NCBI RefSeq assembly: GCF_904066215.1
Contig: NZ_LR880474.1
Span: 3,224,001-3,288,000 of the forward strand
Source of the DNA: Microbacterium sp. Nx66
Lineage (GTDB): Bacteria; Actinomycetota; Actinomycetes; Actinomycetales; Microbacteriaceae
Length of the DNA: 64,000 nucleotides
Direction of reading: 5' to 3'
Shown: in pieces, positions 24,461 to 33,751 of the stretch
How positions within the stretch are numbered: position 1 is the stretch's first letter
Layout: each line of letters opens with the position of its first letter
The notes under the pieces: generated by a model
Database searches by the model: none
Seen by the model: only the letters and a program-made list of their open reading frames with translations
What the model was told of the DNA's origin: nothing
Translations under genes and position numbers: made by a program

Positions 24461-25615
24461 ATGTTCGACGAGCGACGGCGACAGGCAGCGCTCGAGGAAC
24501 TGGGGATCCTTGACACGCCACCCGATGAGCGGGTGGATCGGGTGGCACGACTGGCGAAGGAGATGTTCGGCGTGCCGATGGTCAGCGTCTCGCTGATCGA
24601 TCGCGACCGGCAGTGGCGCAAATCGCAGATCGGCCTCGGGGGGAACGAGGCACCGCGACAGGATTCGTTCTGCGACTACACCGTGTCGCAGAACCGGACG
24701 GTGGTGGTGGAGGATGCGAGCACGACCGACCTCTTCGCCGAGAATCCGTTCGTGACCGGCGACCCGCACCTGCGCTTCTACGCGGCCCATCCGCTGCACG
24801 CGCCGGGAGGGGAGCCGGTCGGGACGCTGTGCGTGCTCGACACCGAGCCGCACACGTTCACCGACGCCCAGCAGGACCTCCTGCGCGACCTCGCGTTCTG
24901 GGTGCAGACGGAGCTGGCACAGGACGCCGACGTCGACCACGCCGCCGTGGTACAGCGAGCGCTGCGCCCCCGGGCGCACCCGGAGATCGCCGGGTACACG
25001 ATCGCCGCCGGTGCCGCCCCGCGGGGAACGCTCGCCGGGGACTACTACGACTTCTCGCGCCACGGCGAGGCCCTGCGGGTGACCCTGGCCGATGCCATGG
25101 GCAAGGGCACGGGGCCGGCGTTGGTCGCGGCCACGGTTCGGGCGTCCCTGCGCACGGCGCCGGAGCGCTCGCTGTCCGACGCCGTGATCGAGGTGGACCG
25201 CCTGCTCGAGGACGATCTCGCGGACACGTCGATGTTCGTCACGGCGGTCGTCGCCGAGCTGCGGCCGGAGACGGGAGAGCTCGAGGTCATCGACGCGGGC
25301 CACAGCCTCGCGTTCGTCGTCCGCGCAGACGGGTCGTGGACGCCCCTGCGCTCCACGAACCTGCCCTTGGGCATGGGGATGGGCCTCGCCGACCCCCGGG
25401 TCCCGGTGACGACGCGGCTCGAGGTGGGGGACGCCTTCATCTGCTGCAGCGACGGTCTCCTCGACGTCCTCGACGCCGACGACCCGTTCGGCCACGTGGA
25501 GCGGGTGCTCACCGCGATGGGACCGGACGGCGCCGTGCGCGAGGCCCTGCGACTCGCGAACGATGAGCGCGCCACCGACGACATCACCGTCGTGGTCGTG
25601 CGGAGGGACGCGTGA
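24461..25615 (+). CDS. GAF-SpoIIE (PP2C-type) serine phosphatase, RsbU-like
   Basis: A 384-residue cytoplasmic signalling phosphatase. Residues about 20-150 form a GAF sensor domain (MVSVSLIDRDRQWRKSQIG, DSFCDYTV). Residues about 175-384 form a SpoIIE/PP2C domain with metal-binding acids in AGDYYDFSR, LADAMGKGTGPALVA, ICCSDGLLDV and TDDITVVVV. Its predicted target is the phosphorylated STAS antagonist encoded two genes downstream. The stop overlaps the glycosyltransferase GTG (GTGA), making a tightly coupled four-gene operon. ATG 24461 follows a G-rich leader. The GAF ligand is unknown. Confidence 0.9.
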   Translation: MFDERRRQAALEELGILDTPPDERVDRVARLAKEMFGVPMVSVSLIDRDRQWRKSQIGLGGNEAPRQDSFCDYTVSQNRTVVVEDASTTDLFAENPFVTGDPHLRFYAAHPLHAPGGEPVGTLCVLDTEPHTFTDAQQDLLRDLAFWVQTELAQDADVDHAAVVQRALRPRAHPEIAGYTIAAGAAPRGTLAGDYYDFSRHGEALRVTLADAMGKGTGPALVAATVRASLRTAPERSLSDAVIEVDRLLEDDLADTSMFVTAVVAELRPETGELEVIDAGHSLAFVVRADGSWTPLRSTNLPLGMGMGLADPRVPVTTRLEVGDAFICCSDGLLDVLDADDPFGHVERVLTAMGPDGAVREALRLANDERATDDITVVVVRRDA

Positions 25616-27576
25616 CCGCCCGGTTCGCGACCATCCGCGTCCTCGCGCTGCTGTCGGTCCTGCTCGGCGTGAACTACGTCGCCTGGCGCTGGCTGGAGTC
25701 GGTGAACTGGTCGGCCTGGTGGATCGCGGTGCCGCTCGTGATCGCCGAGACGTACAGCCTCATCGACACGTTCCTCTTCTGCCTGACGATGTGGCGCGCG
25801 AAGGAGCGTCCGGCGCCGGTGTCGCCTCCGCAGGGCACCGTCGACGTGTTCATCACCACCTACGACGAGCCGATCGAGCTCGTCATGACCACCGCGAAGG
25901 CGGCGAAGCGGATCGCCTACCCGCACTCGACCTGGATCCTCGACGACGGCTCGCGCCCCGAGCTCGAAGCCGAAGCCCGGGCCGCCGGCGTCGGCTATCT
26001 CACGCGTTCCGAGGACTGGACGGGCAAGCCCCGGCACGCCAAGGCGGGCAATCTCAACAGCGCCCTCTTCCAGACCGACGGCGAGTTCCTCCTCATCCTC
26101 GACGCCGACCAGGTGCCGGACCCGCTGATCCTGCACCGCACGCTCGGCTACTTCGCCGATGATCCCGAGGTCGCCCTCGTGCAGACGCCGCAATGGTTCG
26201 TGAACGTCGACGAGGCCGACCCGCTCGGCAGCCAGGCGCCCCTCTTCTACGGGCCGATCCAGCAGGGGAAGGACGGCTGGAACGCGGCCTTCTTCTGCGG
26301 CTCGAACGCCGTGCTCCGCCGCGAAGCACTGATGCAGCTCGGCATCGTCGGCTACGTGCGGAACGTGACCGACTCCGCCGCGCGGGCCCTCAAGACGTCC
26401 GAGGCCCTCATCGCCCGCGAGGCCGAGGCGGCGACCGACCCGGCGCTCGCCACCGAGCTCGGCGCGCTCCGCATCGCGATCGCACGCGGACGCAAGGAGC
26501 TCGCCGCGGGCGAGTCGGTCGCCGAGGTGGCCGCCCGCGTGGGGGAAGCCGTCGACAGCGCCTCCCGCATCCTCGTCGCCCACGACCTCGAGGGCATCCG
26601 TGCCGACCTCGCAGTGATCGAGTCCCTGCCGGTGCAGCAGGACGCGGAGCTCGGGCAGGTGATCGTGGACGAGGCCGGACTCGACGCGCTCGCCGCGTCC
26701 GACCTCTCCCCCCTCACCGCCGTCGAGGCCGTCCGCGGACTGCTCGATGCGCTCCGCCTCGACCGTGCGGATGAGGCGCAGCCGATCCTCCCCCTCGCCA
26801 CGATCTCGGTGACCGAGGACATGGCCACGGCGATGCAGCTCCACGCCCTCGGCTGGAAGAGCGTCTACCACCACGAGATCCTGGCGCACGGGCTCGCCCC
26901 GGAAGACCTCCGGACGATGCTCACGCAGCGGCTGCGGTGGGCCCAGGGGACGCTGCAGGTCATGCTGCGCGACAACCCCCTGGCCAAGCGAGGACTCTCG
27001 GTGGGGCAGCGCCTCATGTACTTCGCGACGATGTGGAGCTACCTCTCGGGCTTCGCCGCGATCGTCTACCTCGCCGCCCCGGTGATCTATCTCGTGTTCG
27101 GCGTGCTCCCCGTCACCGCCTGGTCGGTCGACTTCTTCGCGCGCTTCCTGCCGTACTTCCTCGTCAATCAGGCGCTGTTCCTCGTGGTCGCGAAGGGGGT
27201 GAAGACCTGGCGAGGTCAGCAGTACTCGCTTGCGCTGTTCCCCGTGTGGATCCGCGCGTGCTGGACGGCCTTCGCCAACGTGGTGCTCGGCCGACCGCTC
27301 TCCTTCGCCGTGACCAGGAAGGACGGCCGCGATCCTCGGGGCATCCCGTGGCGCGAGATCTGGCCGCAGCTCACCGCCATGGTCGTCCTCGTGATCGCCC
27401 TCATGATCGGGGTCGCCCGGGTCATCGTCGGCACCGGCGACGGCACCGGCACCCTCGTCAACACCGCCTGGGTTCTGTACGACCTGGTCGTCCTCAGCGT
27501 CATCATCCAGGCGGCACGCTACCGCGGTCCGGCCGCGAAGGTCCTCGAGAAGGAGTCGAATGAACGTCAGCACTGA
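25612..27576 (+). CDS. Family 2 glycosyltransferase, cellulose-synthase-like, with a roughly 130-residue insertion
   Basis: A 654-residue membrane glycosyltransferase expected to polymerise an extracellular polysaccharide. Two N-terminal helices precede the GT-A domain, which has ILDDGSRPE near residue 109, LDADQVPDP near 163, and the polymerase motif QRLRWAQG near 439. Several helices follow (SGFAAIVYLAAPVIYLVFG onward). Between FFCGSNAVLRREAL and SVTEDMATAMQLH, which are nearly adjacent in BcsA-type enzymes, there are about 130 extra Ala/Glu-rich, predicted helical residues (about 250-390). GTG 25612 overlaps the phosphatase stop, and its 3' end overlaps the STAS gene by 17 bases. Product unknown; no PilZ domain is visible. 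Confidence 0.88.
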   Translation: MTARFATIRVLALLSVLLGVNYVAWRWLESVNWSAWWIAVPLVIAETYSLIDTFLFCLTMWRAKERPAPVSPPQGTVDVFITTYDEPIELVMTTAKAAKRIAYPHSTWILDDGSRPELEAEARAAGVGYLTRSEDWTGKPRHAKAGNLNSALFQTDGEFLLILDADQVPDPLILHRTLGYFADDPEVALVQTPQWFVNVDEADPLGSQAPLFYGPIQQGKDGWNAAFFCGSNAVLRREALMQLGIVGYVRNVTDSAARALKTSEALIAREAEAATDPALATELGALRIAIARGRKELAAGESVAEVAARVGEAVDSASRILVAHDLEGIRADLAVIESLPVQQDAELGQVIVDEAGLDALAASDLSPLTAVEAVRGLLDALRLDRADEAQPILPLATISVTEDMATAMQLHALGWKSVYHHEILAHGLAPEDLRTMLTQRLRWAQGTLQVMLRDNPLAKRGLSVGQRLMYFATMWSYLSGFAAIVYLAAPVIYLVFGVLPVTAWSVDFFARFLPYFLVNQALFLVVAKGVKTWRGQQYSLALFPVWIRACWTAFANVVLGRPLSFAVTRKDGRDPRGIPWREIWPQLTAMVVLVIALMIGVARVIVGTGDGTGTLVNTAWVLYDLVVLSVIIQAARYRGPAAKVLEKESNERQH

Positions 27577-27892
27577 CACCAGGGACGGCTATGCCGTCGT
27601 CACGATCACGGGCCGCCTGACCGCCTCGGGAGCGCCGTTGCTGCGCAACGCGGTGAGCGACCTCGTCGCCGCGGGGCAGCCGCGCATCGCGATCGATCTG
27701 AGCGGCACCGAGTTCGTCGACTCCTCCGGTCTCGGCGCCCTCGTCGGCGGCCTCAAGAGCGCCCGCGTGGCCGGCGGCGATCTGCGCATCGCCGCCGTTC
27801 CCGAGGCCGTGCGCACCGTCCTCCACCTCACCAACCTGGATCGCGTGCTCCGCGACTACCCGACGCCGGAATCGGCGTTCGATGGACGCTGA
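27560..27892 (+). CDS. STAS-domain anti-anti-sigma factor (RsbV/SpoIIAA-like)
   Basis: A 110-residue single STAS domain. The phosphorylation loop EFVDSSGLGALVGG puts the switch Ser at position 55 or 56 in the conserved DSSG context. Unphosphorylated, it should bind the kinase encoded next door; phosphorylated, it should release it. The phosphatase at 24461 would reset it. The start overlaps the glycosyltransferase end by 17 bases, and its stop overlaps the kinase start by 11. Most RsbV partners control a sigma factor, but none is encoded here. Confidence 0.92.
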   Translation: MNVSTDTRDGYAVVTITGRLTASGAPLLRNAVSDLVAAGQPRIAIDLSGTEFVDSSGLGALVGGLKSARVAGGDLRIAAVPEAVRTVLHLTNLDRVLRDYPTPESAFDGR

Positions 27893-28313
27893 CATCCGGG
27901 CCTTCCACATCGACGGGCCCGCCGGGCTCGCCCTCGTCGACCGCGCCCTCGACGAGCTCGACCGGCTGTGGCCGCTGGCTCCGGAGGTACCTGCCCAGGA
28001 TCAGGTGCTGTTCACCCTGGCGCTGAGCGAGGTCACGACCAACGTCGCCCAGCACAATGAGCACGCGGACGTCGTGCTGAGCATCGACGTCCGCGTGACG
28101 GCGGAGGAGCTGCGCGCCTACATCCGCGACACCGCCCCGCCGGCACCGATCGACTGGGACGCCGTGTCGATGCCGGGCGAGGAGGCGGAGAGCGGACGCG
28201 GGCTCGCGCTGTCGCAGGCCGCGCTCGACGAGTTCACCCACACGGTCACCGATCTCGGCAACACCTGGGTCCTCGTCCGGCGCGTGGATCCCGCGCGCGA
28301 GGCGGGCGACTGA
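27882..28313 (+). CDS. RsbW-like serine kinase/anti-sigma factor (HATPase domain)
   Basis: A 143-residue GHKL ATPase. The N-box is LSEVTTNVAQHNEH (E50, N54), the G1 box includes YIRDTAPPAP, and the G2 box is ESGRGLALSQAAL. It should phosphorylate the STAS protein and bind another partner, classically a sigma factor. With no sigma gene adjacent, the partner could be encoded elsewhere, or the switch may act directly on the glycosyltransferase of the operon. It is the last gene, converging on doxX with a 4-base gap. Confidence 0.9.
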   Translation: MDADIRAFHIDGPAGLALVDRALDELDRLWPLAPEVPAQDQVLFTLALSEVTTNVAQHNEHADVVLSIDVRVTAEELRAYIRDTAPPAPIDWDAVSMPGEEAESGRGLALSQAALDEFTHTVTDLGNTWVLVRRVDPAREAGD

Positions 28314-28317
28314 CCGG

Positions 28318-28761
28318 TCAGGCGAGCCAGGCCGGCGCGCGCCCGCGGAGGGCCGCGGCGTCGATGGAGTAGCGCCCGGCGCCGGTGAGCGCGAGCGCGA
28401 GAGCCGCGGCGCCGAGCACGGCGACGAACTCGTAGCCGCCGGCCGTCACCCACAGGCCGGCGGGCAGGTGCACGAGCACGAGTGCCACCAGCATGTCGAC
28501 GGCGAGGAGGATGCCGACCGGGCGCGTCAGCAGGCCGAGGATCAGCAGGATCCCGCCGATGAGCTCGAGGAAGGCGACGACGGGTGCGGCGATCTCGGCG
28601 AGCGGGACCCCCATGCCGGCGAAGCTGCCGATGGTGCCGGGGATCGTGAACTCGAAGATCTTCTGAGCGCCGTGGGCGGCGAAGATCGCGCCGACGACGA
28701 TGCGCAGGACGAGGAGTCCGAGCGACGAGGCGGAGGTGGCGGAGGCTGTGGTGTTCGTCAT
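28318..28761 (-). CDS. DoxX-family membrane protein
   Basis: A 147-residue protein with four predicted membrane helices, beginning LVLRIVVGAIFAAHGAQKIFEF and including IAAPVVAFLELIGGILLILGLLTRPVG, both typical of DoxX. Some family members are membrane oxidoreductase subunits or thiol-stress proteins, but no function can be assigned here. ATG 28761 is preceded by GAAGGAAG at somewhat long spacing. It is a single gene, with the GntR gene 124 bases upstream on the same strand. Confidence 0.85.
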   Translation of the reverse strand: MTNTTASATSASSLGLLVLRIVVGAIFAAHGAQKIFEFTIPGTIGSFAGMGVPLAEIAAPVVAFLELIGGILLILGLLTRPVGILLAVDMLVALVLVHLPAGLWVTAGGYEFVAVLGAAALALALTGAGRYSIDAAALRGRAPAWLA

Positions 28762-28885
28762 GAGGAGGTTCTTCCTTCGTGGCAGGACACCCGCGCGGGC
28801 GCGGACCAGGGCTCTTGCCCTGGCCCCCACGGTAGGAACCGTTCTTTTCCGTCCGCTGAACGCCTCGGCGCCGGCGGACGCAGGC

Positions 28886-29545
28886 TCAGCGGGAGCCGAC
28901 CTCGTGGAGCATCCGCTCCCGGGCGCCGTCGAGGTGAGCCGAGAGGACCGCGGCGGCGTCCTCCGGGGCTCCCGTGCGCATGACGTCGAGCAGCGTCACG
29001 TGATCGTCCGACGACTCGTGCAGGTCCTCGTCGTGGTTGATCGTGACCTCGAGGAGGGCCGTGAAGGTCGGGAGGTACTGGTTCCAGGCACCCTCCAGCC
29101 GGGGGTGATCGGCGAGGGCGTAGATCTGGGAGTGGAAGTCGAGGTCGGCCGTGACGAAGGCCGCATGGTCGCCGGCGTCCGCGGCCTCGGCCATGCGCTG
29201 GACGGCGTCGGCCATCGGCTGCCACCGCTCGTCGTCGTCGACCCGCATCGCGCGCGAGAGGGCGAGCTGCTCCAGCGCGCCCCGGAGGCTGTAGAGCTGG
29301 TCGACGTCGTCGCTCGTGAGGCCCACGATGTAGACGCCGCGGGGACGCTGCACCTCGACGAGCTTCTCGAAGCTGAGCTGGGTCAGGGCGTCGCGCACGG
29401 GGCCGCGGCTGACGGCGAACTCCTCGGCGAGGGCCTCCTCGGTGAGCCGGGCCCCCGGGGCGAGCTCCCCTCGCACGATGCGCTGGCGCAGCACGCGTGC
29501 GACCTGCGCTCCGAGCGACTCCCCGCGCGTGACGGTCTGCGTCAT
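28886..29545 (-). CDS. GntR-family (FadR/FCD) regulator, candidate controller of the tct operon
   Basis: A 219-residue regulator. The winged helix includes LAPGARLTEEALAEEFAVSRGPVRDALTQLSFEKLV, and the helical FCD domain has His and acid residues in the metal/ligand site (FVTADLDFHSQIYALADHPRL). ATG 29545 has AGGAGG 6-7 bases upstream. A dyad overlapping the leader region (29554-29572) shares GTTAACAGT with the palindrome at the tct promoter 9 kb away, so it probably represses itself and the tct genes. It is not adjacent to the genes it appears to control. The effector is likely a carboxylic acid. Confidence 0.9.
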   Translation of the reverse strand: MTQTVTRGESLGAQVARVLRQRIVRGELAPGARLTEEALAEEFAVSRGPVRDALTQLSFEKLVEVQRPRGVYIVGLTSDDVDQLYSLRGALEQLALSRAMRVDDDERWQPMADAVQRMAEAADAGDHAAFVTADLDFHSQIYALADHPRLEGAWNQYLPTFTALLEVTINHDEDLHESSDDHVTLLDVMRTGAPEDAAAVLSAHLDGARERMLHEVGSR

Positions 29546-29553
29546 GGTGACCT

Positions 29554-29572
29554 CCTGTTAACAGTTGACAGG
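29554..29572. promoter_or_regulatory. GntR operator upstream of its own gene
   Basis: CCTGTTAACAGTTGACAGG is an imperfect palindrome (16 of 18 arm positions pair). It lies between a possible -10 (TATCCT on the minus strand, 29573-29578) and the ribosome-binding site, the position of an autorepression site. Its GTTAACAGTTGAC core matches 11 of 13 bases of the tct palindrome. Confidence 0.7.
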
Positions 29573-29592
29573 ATACACACCGGGGTACGCGG

Positions 29593-30006
29593 TCAGGCTC
29601 CGGAGCGCGGACTCCAGAGCACGAGTTCCGTCGAGCGCCGGATGCGGCGGCCGGTCGGCATCGGCACGACCCCCGCGGAGCCGGCGGCGAACACCCGCAC
29701 GCCGGGGCGGTTCTCCCGCTCGGCACGGAGGGCGCCCTCCAGCGCGAGCACGCGGTCGCGCAGCATCCGGTTCTCGTCCTCCAGGTCGAGGAGACGTGCG
29801 ATCGCCGGGAGACTGACCCCTTCGGAGGAGAGCTGGGCCACCTCGCGCAGCTGCTCGATGTTGCGGTGCGAGTAACGACGGGATCCGCCGGGCGTCCGAC
29901 CCGGCACCACGAGGCCGATCCGGTCGTACTGACGGAGGGTCTGGGGGTGCAGGCCGGAGAGCTTGGCGGCTGCGGCGATCGCGAAGACCGGAGTGTCCGC
30001 GTCCAT
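29593..30006 (-). CDS. hspR: Heat-shock repressor HspR (MerR family)
   Basis: A 137-residue MerR-type repressor. The DNA-binding domain reads FAIAAAAKLSGLHPQTLRQYDRIGLVVPGRTPGGSRRYSHRNIEQLR, the form typical of HspR. After the coiled coil the C-terminus is basic (PTGRRIRRSTELV). It represses the dnaK operon by binding HAIR sites (seen at 33662-33735), usually with DnaK as corepressor. It is the last gene after dnaK-grpE-dnaJ, 94 bases from dnaJ. ATG 30006 is chosen; a GTG lies one codon upstream. Confidence 0.94.
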   Translation of the reverse strand: MDADTPVFAIAAAAKLSGLHPQTLRQYDRIGLVVPGRTPGGSRRYSHRNIEQLREVAQLSSEGVSLPAIARLLDLEDENRMLRDRVLALEGALRAERENRPGVRVFAAGSAGVVPMPTGRRIRRSTELVLWSPRSGA

Positions 30007-30100
30007 CACGCCTTCCTTCCTGGTTTCACGTCAGGCCGTCGCGCCTGGTCAGGCAGCTCCTTCCCGGAACCGCCTGACCCGGCGCGAAAGCCTGTTCTCG

Positions 30101-31084
30101 TCAACGGCGGGCTTTCGCCATGAGCTCGGCCCGCGGGTTCTCCTGAGGTTCCAGCTCCTGGAACCTCTCGAGGGCCTCGCGCGCGGCGTCGTCGAGGTGC
30201 GTCGGAACCGCGACCTGGAGCTCGGCGAGCAGGTCACCGGTCCCCTTCGCGGTCGCGACACCCCGGCCCTTGACGCGGAGCACGCGGCCCGACGGCGTCC
30301 CGGGGGCCACACGCAGCTTCACCACGTCGCCGCCGAGCGTCGGGACCTCGATGGTCGCGCCCAGCGTCGCCTCGGTGAAGGTCACGGGGACCACCACGCG
30401 GAGGTTGAGGCCGTCCCGCGTGAAGACCGGGTGCGGGCGCACCGTGATCTGCACCACGATGTCCCCGTTCTCCCCGCCATCGGGCGAGGGGCGACCACGG
30501 CCGCGCAGCCGGATCTTCTGTCCATCGGCGACACCCGCGGGGATCTTCACCTTGAACGGCTTGCCGTCCTCGCCCTGCAGGGTGATCGTCTCGCCCTGCA
30601 CAGCGGTGCTGAAGTCCAGCGTGGTGCGGGCCGTGACGTCGGCGCCGCGCTGCGGACCGCCGAAGCCACGGAAGCCGCCGCTCGGCTGCCCGAATCGGCC
30701 ACCGCCGAACGAGCTGCCCTGGCCCTGGTTGAACATCGCGAAGATGTCCTCGAAGTCGGCGGTCTGGCCGCGCCCCTGCTGTCCGAACCGGCTGAAGACG
30801 TCTTCGAACCCGCCGGCGCCCGAGCCGCTCGCCGTGAAGCGAGCGCCCGAACCCATGGCGCGGATCTCGTCGTACTCCTTGCGCTGCTCGGCGTCGGAGA
30901 GCACCGAGTATGCCTCGCTGATCTCCTTGAACTTGGCCTCGGCCTTCGCATCGCCCTGATTGGAATCGGGGTGATACTTGCGCGCGAGCTTGCGGTACGT
31001 CTTCTTCAGGTCAGCGTCGCTGACGTCCTTCGAGACCCCGAGGGTCTTGTAGAAGTCCTTGTCGAACCAATCCTGGCTGGCCAT
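30101..31084 (-). CDS. dnaJ: DnaJ-type cochaperone without zinc fingers
   Basis: A 327-residue J-protein that stimulates DnaK ATPase. The J domain is residues 9-75 with HPD in RKYHPDSNQGD. It is followed by a Gly/Phe-rich region (GGFEDVFSRFGQQGRG, SSFGGGRFGQPSGGF) and two substrate-binding beta domains. The CxxCxGxG zinc repeats of class A DnaJ are absent, so it is class B, like the DnaJ1 encoded with dnaK in several actinobacteria. ATG 31084 is 7 bases from the grpE stop. It is part of dnaK-grpE-dnaJ-hspR. Confidence 0.94.
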   Translation of the reverse strand: MASQDWFDKDFYKTLGVSKDVSDADLKKTYRKLARKYHPDSNQGDAKAEAKFKEISEAYSVLSDAEQRKEYDEIRAMGSGARFTASGSGAGGFEDVFSRFGQQGRGQTADFEDIFAMFNQGQGSSFGGGRFGQPSGGFRGFGGPQRGADVTARTTLDFSTAVQGETITLQGEDGKPFKVKIPAGVADGQKIRLRGRGRPSPDGGENGDIVVQITVRPHPVFTRDGLNLRVVVPVTFTEATLGATIEVPTLGGDVVKLRVAPGTPSGRVLRVKGRGVATAKGTGDLLAELQVAVPTHLDDAAREALERFQELEPQENPRAELMAKARR

Positions 31085-31091
31085 CGATCAC

Positions 31092-31736
31092 CTACTCCGC
31101 AGGGACGGCGACGACGACCTTCGCAGGACGCAGCTCGACCTCGCCGAGGCGGTACCCCACCTCGACGACCTCGAGCACCGTGGTCTTCGAGGTGCCGGGG
31201 GTCGGCTGCTGGAAGATCGCCTCGTGACGCTGGGGGTCGAACTCCTCGCCCTTCTCGCCGTAAGCGACCACGCCGAGGCGCTCCACGACCGCGCGCACCT
31301 TCTCGGCGATCACGGCGAAGGGGCTGCCCTCGACCAGATCGCCGTGCTGCTCGGCGCGGGCCAGGTCGTCGAGCACGGGGATGAGGCCCTTGGCGGCCTC
31401 GCCCTTCGCGCGCTCGATCTCGATCTGGCGCTGCTCCTCGGTGCGGCGGCGGTAGTTCGCGTACTCGGCCTGCAGGCGCTTGAGGTCGGTCAGCAGGGCG
31501 TTCTCGGCGTCGGCGATCGCGGCGTCGCCGGCGGCGGCATCCGCGGTCTGGGCGGCGCCGAGGATGTCCTCGACCGTCAGCCCCTCCTCGGTCTCGGCAG
31601 CCGCGTCGACCGGAGTCTCGTCGGAGCCCTCGGCGGCCTTCGCCTCGCGGGAGTCCTGGTTCTGCGGCACGGGGCCGGATGCCTGAGCATCCGACCCCTC
31701 CGGAACCTCGTTCTCGTCGAAGTTCTTGTCCGTCAT
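31092..31736 (-). CDS. grpE: Nucleotide exchange factor GrpE
   Basis: A 214-residue cofactor that releases ADP from DnaK. An acidic disordered start of about 75 residues precedes the long helix (LKRLQAEYANYRRRTEEQRQ) and the beta domain ending in YRLGEVELRPAKVVVAVPAE. ATG 31736 is two bases after the dnaK stop, giving close coupling. Confidence 0.96.
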   Translation of the reverse strand: MTDKNFDENEVPEGSDAQASGPVPQNQDSREAKAAEGSDETPVDAAAETEEGLTVEDILGAAQTADAAAGDAAIADAENALLTDLKRLQAEYANYRRRTEEQRQIEIERAKGEAAKGLIPVLDDLARAEQHGDLVEGSPFAVIAEKVRAVVERLGVVAYGEKGEEFDPQRHEAIFQQPTPGTSKTTVLEVVEVGYRLGEVELRPAKVVVAVPAE

Positions 31737-31738
31737 GA

Positions 31739-33652
<1,914 letters not shown>

Positions 33653-33661
33653 TCAGGGAAA

Positions 33662-33682
33662 CCTGAGTCGCGATGGCTCAAG
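33662..33682. promoter_or_regulatory. HAIR operator (HspR site) overlapping the dnaK -10
   Basis: CCTGAGT, 7 bases, GCTCAAG match the HAIR consensus CTTGAGT-N7-ACTCAAG at 12 of 14 positions. The right half overlaps the -10 hexamer, so bound HspR would block RNA polymerase. Confidence 0.85.
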
Positions 33683-33709
33683 TGTACGCCGGGGCCGGAA
33701 GGTTGTCAA
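33681..33709 (-). promoter_or_regulatory. dnaK promoter
   Basis: On the minus strand TTGACA (33704-33709) and TACACT (33681-33686) are separated by exactly 17 bases, 80 bases upstream of the dnaK start. This is a textbook housekeeping promoter, flanked by two HspR sites. Confidence 0.85.
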
Positions 33710-33714
33710 ATGAA

Positions 33715-33735
33715 CTTGATATGAACAGGCTCAAC
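33715..33735. promoter_or_regulatory. Second, weaker HAIR-like site upstream of the dnaK -35
   Basis: CTTGATA, 7 bases, GCTCAAC match the HAIR consensus at 10 of 14 positions with the right spacing, ending 5 bases upstream of the -35. Two HAIR sites at dnaK promoters are known in Streptomyces. Confidence 0.6.
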
Positions 33736-33751
33736 TTTTCCCGCCGGGCGG

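Noticed and set aside
25045..27579. Minus-strand ORF of 844 residues
   Set aside because: Antisense to the phosphatase and glycosyltransferase genes; no domain motif.
30084..30119. Hairpin (GCGAAAGCC / GGCTTTCGC) at the dnaJ end as a terminator
   Set aside because: It overlaps the dnaJ coding sequence, has a 17-base loop and no T-run, and hspR follows in what should be the same transcript.
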